A DNA stretch of 6,003 nt from Phycisphaerae bacterium (GTDB taxonomy: Bacteria; Planctomycetota; Phycisphaerae; Sedimentisphaerales; Anaerobacaceae): NCBI GenBank assembly GCA_030602845.1, contig JAUVYZ010000136.1:1-6003 (forward strand), given 5' to 3'. Under the pieces are notes generated by a model that saw only the letters and a list, made by a program, of their open reading frames with translations, was not told the DNA's origin and searched no databases. Of this stretch, positions 4,254 to 6,003 are shown in pieces. Position 1 is the stretch's first letter; every line of letters begins with the position of its first letter. Made by a program: the position numbers and the translations under genes.

Positions 4254-5498
4254 ATGAGTAAACGGCGAGTCGTTATAACAGGCTTAGGCTGCGTTACCGC
4301 CTTGGCCGAGTCCGTTGAAGGCCTTTTCACTGCGCTGTGCGAAGGTAAAAGCGGCGTCTCCACCATAGAATCCTTTGACACCAGTGAATATCCGGTAAGG
4401 TTCGGCGGCGAGATAAAAAGCTTCGACGTAAAAAAATACGTTGACCACCGCGAAAGCAAACGAATGGACCGCTTCTCGCAGCTTGCAATCGCTGCAGCAA
4501 TCCAGGCGATAAATGACAGCGGCTTGGATTTTGCCAAAGAGGACTCATTCCGAGTCGGAGCAGTCGTTGGCACTGGCATAGGCGGCATACAGGAAATCGA
4601 ACAACAGCATGAAAAGCTTTTGAAGAAAGGCCCAGGCCGCGTTTCCCCTTTCTGCGTCCCTCGCCTTATGGCCAACGCCGCCAGCGGCAATATTGCCATT
4701 CGTTACGGCCTGCGGGGTCCCAATTTTTGTGCTGTTAGCGCCTGTGCTTCGGGCAGTCATGCCATTGGCGAAGCGTTTTCCAATATTCTCTCTGGACGAA
4801 GTGACGTCATCATAACCGGCGGCGCAGAAGCAGCTCTTAGTCCCGTCGGGTTGGCCTCATTTTGTGCCGCGAGGTCTATGAGCACCAGAAATGACAACCC
4901 CAAGGCCGCTTCCAGGCCCTTCGATAAGGACAGAGACGGATTTGTCCTTTCTGAGGGTGCCGGCATTGTCGTTTTAGAAGAATATGAACACGCGAAGAAG
5001 CGCGGCGCAAATATATACGCCGAGCTTCTCGGCTACAGTGCAACCAACGATGGTTACCATATTACCGCCCCACTGCCGGACGGCAAAGGTGCTGCGACAA
5101 CAATGAAGCTGGCACTAATTGATGGGCGCGTCGAAACAGAGAAAGTTGACTATATCAATGCACACGGGACAGGAACGGAGCTAAATGACATTGCTGAAAG
5201 TATGGCTATCAGGGCTATTTTTGGTGAGCACGCTTACAAATTGCCTGTCAGCTCGACCAAAAGCAGTCTCGGCCATCTGCTTGGCGCAAGCGGCGCCGTT
5301 GAGCTTATAGTATGTGTAAAAGCCATCAATGAATCCGTTATCCCACCCACTATAAACCTCGATAATCAGGACGAGCGATGCGACCTGCGGATGGATTTTG
5401 TGCCGCTGGAAGCTCGCCAAACAAAGGTCAATATTGCGATGAGCAACTCATTCGGCTTCGGGGGCCATAATGCCTGCCTGGTTATCGGAAAAATTTAG
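4254..5498 (+). CDS. fabF: Beta-ketoacyl-ACP synthase II (KAS II, FabF)
   Basis: FabF elongates acyl-ACP by decarboxylative condensation with malonyl-ACP. The 414-residue length and the place next to acpP favour FabF over FabB. The Cys-His-His catalytic set is Cys164 (VSACASG), His304 (NAHGTGT) and His341 (SSLGHLLGA), with Lys336 in STKSSLGH. SNSFGFGGHN (397-406) supplies the glycine-rich gate loop near the C-terminus. RVVITGLGCVT (5-15) is the standard first strand, so the ATG start is sound. No clear Shine-Dalgarno lies in the 14 bases after acpP, so translation may be coupled to acpP. No intrinsic terminator is evident downstream. The enzyme is intact with nothing missing. Identity as a KAS I/II-family enzyme is certain; the FabF label is very likely. 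Confidence 0.96.
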   Translation: MSKRRVVITGLGCVTALAESVEGLFTALCEGKSGVSTIESFDTSEYPVRFGGEIKSFDVKKYVDHRESKRMDRFSQLAIAAAIQAINDSGLDFAKEDSFRVGAVVGTGIGGIQEIEQQHEKLLKKGPGRVSPFCVPRLMANAASGNIAIRYGLRGPNFCAVSACASGSHAIGEAFSNILSGRSDVIITGGAEAALSPVGLASFCAARSMSTRNDNPKAASRPFDKDRDGFVLSEGAGIVVLEEYEHAKKRGANIYAELLGYSATNDGYHITAPLPDGKGAATTMKLALIDGRVETEKVDYINAHGTGTELNDIAESMAIRAIFGEHAYKLPVSSTKSSLGHLLGASGAVELIVCVKAINESVIPPTINLDNQDERCDLRMDFVPLEARQTKVNIAMSNSFGFGGHNACLVIGKI

Positions 5499-5572
5499 CA
5501 CATCTCGCTCCGCACAGTATTATGCGCACGATGAATCACGCAGAACAAACACATCCGTTTAGACTAAATAGC

Positions 5573-5600
5573 TTGAAACAGTACGCACCTCAGTTATAAT
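5573..5600 (+). promoter_or_regulatory. Predicted promoter of the exchanger gene
   Basis: TTGAAA (5573-5578), 16 bases, then a perfect TATAAT (5595-5600). The exchanger ATG begins at 5608, only seven bases after the -10 box, so transcription should start at or within a base or two of the ATG. A dyad TTTAG-A-CTAAA (5558-5568) lies just upstream of the -35 box and could be a regulatory site. Confidence 0.65.
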
Positions 5601-5607
5601 CTTTAAG

Positions 5608-6003
5608 ATGAATATAGTCTGGGCTATTATACTCCTGGCTGGTGGGCTGGTGATATTATGGAAATCCGCCGACCTGCTGGTGGCGGGAGCGGTTGCACTG
5701 GCAGAACGGCTCGGCGTCAGTCCGCTTATCATCGGGCTGACCATCGTGGCTATGGGAACTTCGGCGCCTGAGGTGGCCGCCAGCATTGCCGCTGCTATCG
5801 GAGACAACGGGGACATCGCCATCGGCAATGTTTTCGGTTCCAACATTGCCAATTTAGCTCTTGTCGGCGGCCTGGTCGCCCTTATTCGGCCGCTCAGGAT
5901 TCAATCGCGAACGCTGCGCCGTGAGATACCTGTGATGTTATTGGTGGCGCTGTTGTTATGGCCTGTTTTACATAATTCATACCTGTCACGCCCGGAAGGC
6001 TTT
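5608..6003 (+). CDS. yrbG: Na+/Ca2+ exchanger family protein (YrbG-type), 3'-truncated by the window edge
   Basis: This is the N-terminal part (132 codons, open to the right edge) of an inner-membrane cation antiporter of the CaCA superfamily, which exchanges Ca2+ for Na+ or H+. The family is usually about 310-370 residues with two inverted five-helix halves, so only part of the first half is seen. Hydrophobic segments lie near residues 3-18, 38-62, 74-93 and 107-122. The first alpha repeat is clear: GTSAPEVAASIAA (50-62) with the ion-binding acid Glu55, and GDIAIGNVFGSNIANL (68-83). LRREIPVMLLV and LSRPEGF match E. coli YrbG as I remember it. The ATG fits the family N-terminus. There is no Shine-Dalgarno, and a promoter -10 box ends seven bases upstream, so a leaderless message is likely. 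It is a separate transcription unit, not obviously tied to lipid synthesis. Ion specificity cannot be read from this fragment. Confidence 0.92.
   Translation, partial: MNIVWAIILLAGGLVILWKSADLLVAGAVALAERLGVSPLIIGLTIVAMGTSAPEVAASIAAAIGDNGDIAIGNVFGSNIANLALVGGLVALIRPLRIQSRTLRREIPVMLLVALLLWPVLHNSYLSRPEGF

Noticed and set aside
5499..5572. Terminator or small gene between fabF and the exchanger
   Set aside because: I found no stem with a T run and no short frame with a ribosome site. Only the TTTAG-A-CTAAA dyad next to the promoter stands out.

Overview
This is a bacterial type II fatty acid synthesis cluster, all on the + strand, in the order plsX (5' end cut off by the window), fabH, fabD, fabG, acpP, fabF. 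It is followed by the first 132 codons of a YrbG-type Na+/Ca2+ exchanger that runs off the right edge. The enzymes are intact: every catalytic residue I looked for is present. The PlsX and FabH sequences and the repeat-bearing spacers, at roughly even base composition, suggest a planctomycete, perhaps of the Phycisphaerae/Sedimentisphaerales. That placement rests on remembered family resemblance, not on a search.

Layout. plsX and fabH overlap by 14 bases. fabH and fabD are separated by 122 bases holding three consecutive hairpins and a 12-base direct repeat that almost touches the fabD start codon. fabD and fabG are separated by 101 bases holding a dispersed repeat of the kind that reads 'CHCER...' in one frame. 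fabG and acpP are separated by 254 bases with repeated words, a strong-looking promoter with an A-tract UP element, dyads over the -35 and -10 boxes, and a leader of about 107 bases ending in a near-perfect Shine-Dalgarno. acpP and fabF are 14 bases apart. A 109-base spacer then carries a promoter whose -10 box lies so close to the exchanger ATG that its transcript is probably leaderless.

How the genes work together. FabD makes malonyl-ACP from malonyl-CoA and the AcpP carrier. FabH condenses a short acyl-CoA primer with malonyl-ACP. FabG reduces the 3-ketoacyl-ACP. FabF performs later condensations. PlsX withdraws finished acyl chains as acyl-phosphate for phospholipid synthesis. The dehydratase and enoyl reductase steps are not encoded here. 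A likely reading is one transcript through plsX-fabH-fabD-fabG, plus a second, stronger start for acpP-fabF, which fits the high demand for the carrier protein.

The coding content is ordinary. The less ordinary material is in the spacers: repeats inserted between operon genes, a fabD start without a Shine-Dalgarno, the dyads around the acpP promoter, and the leaderless exchanger start. I see no tRNA, rRNA, CRISPR array, transposase or convincing intrinsic terminator, and no evidence of a wholly new system.
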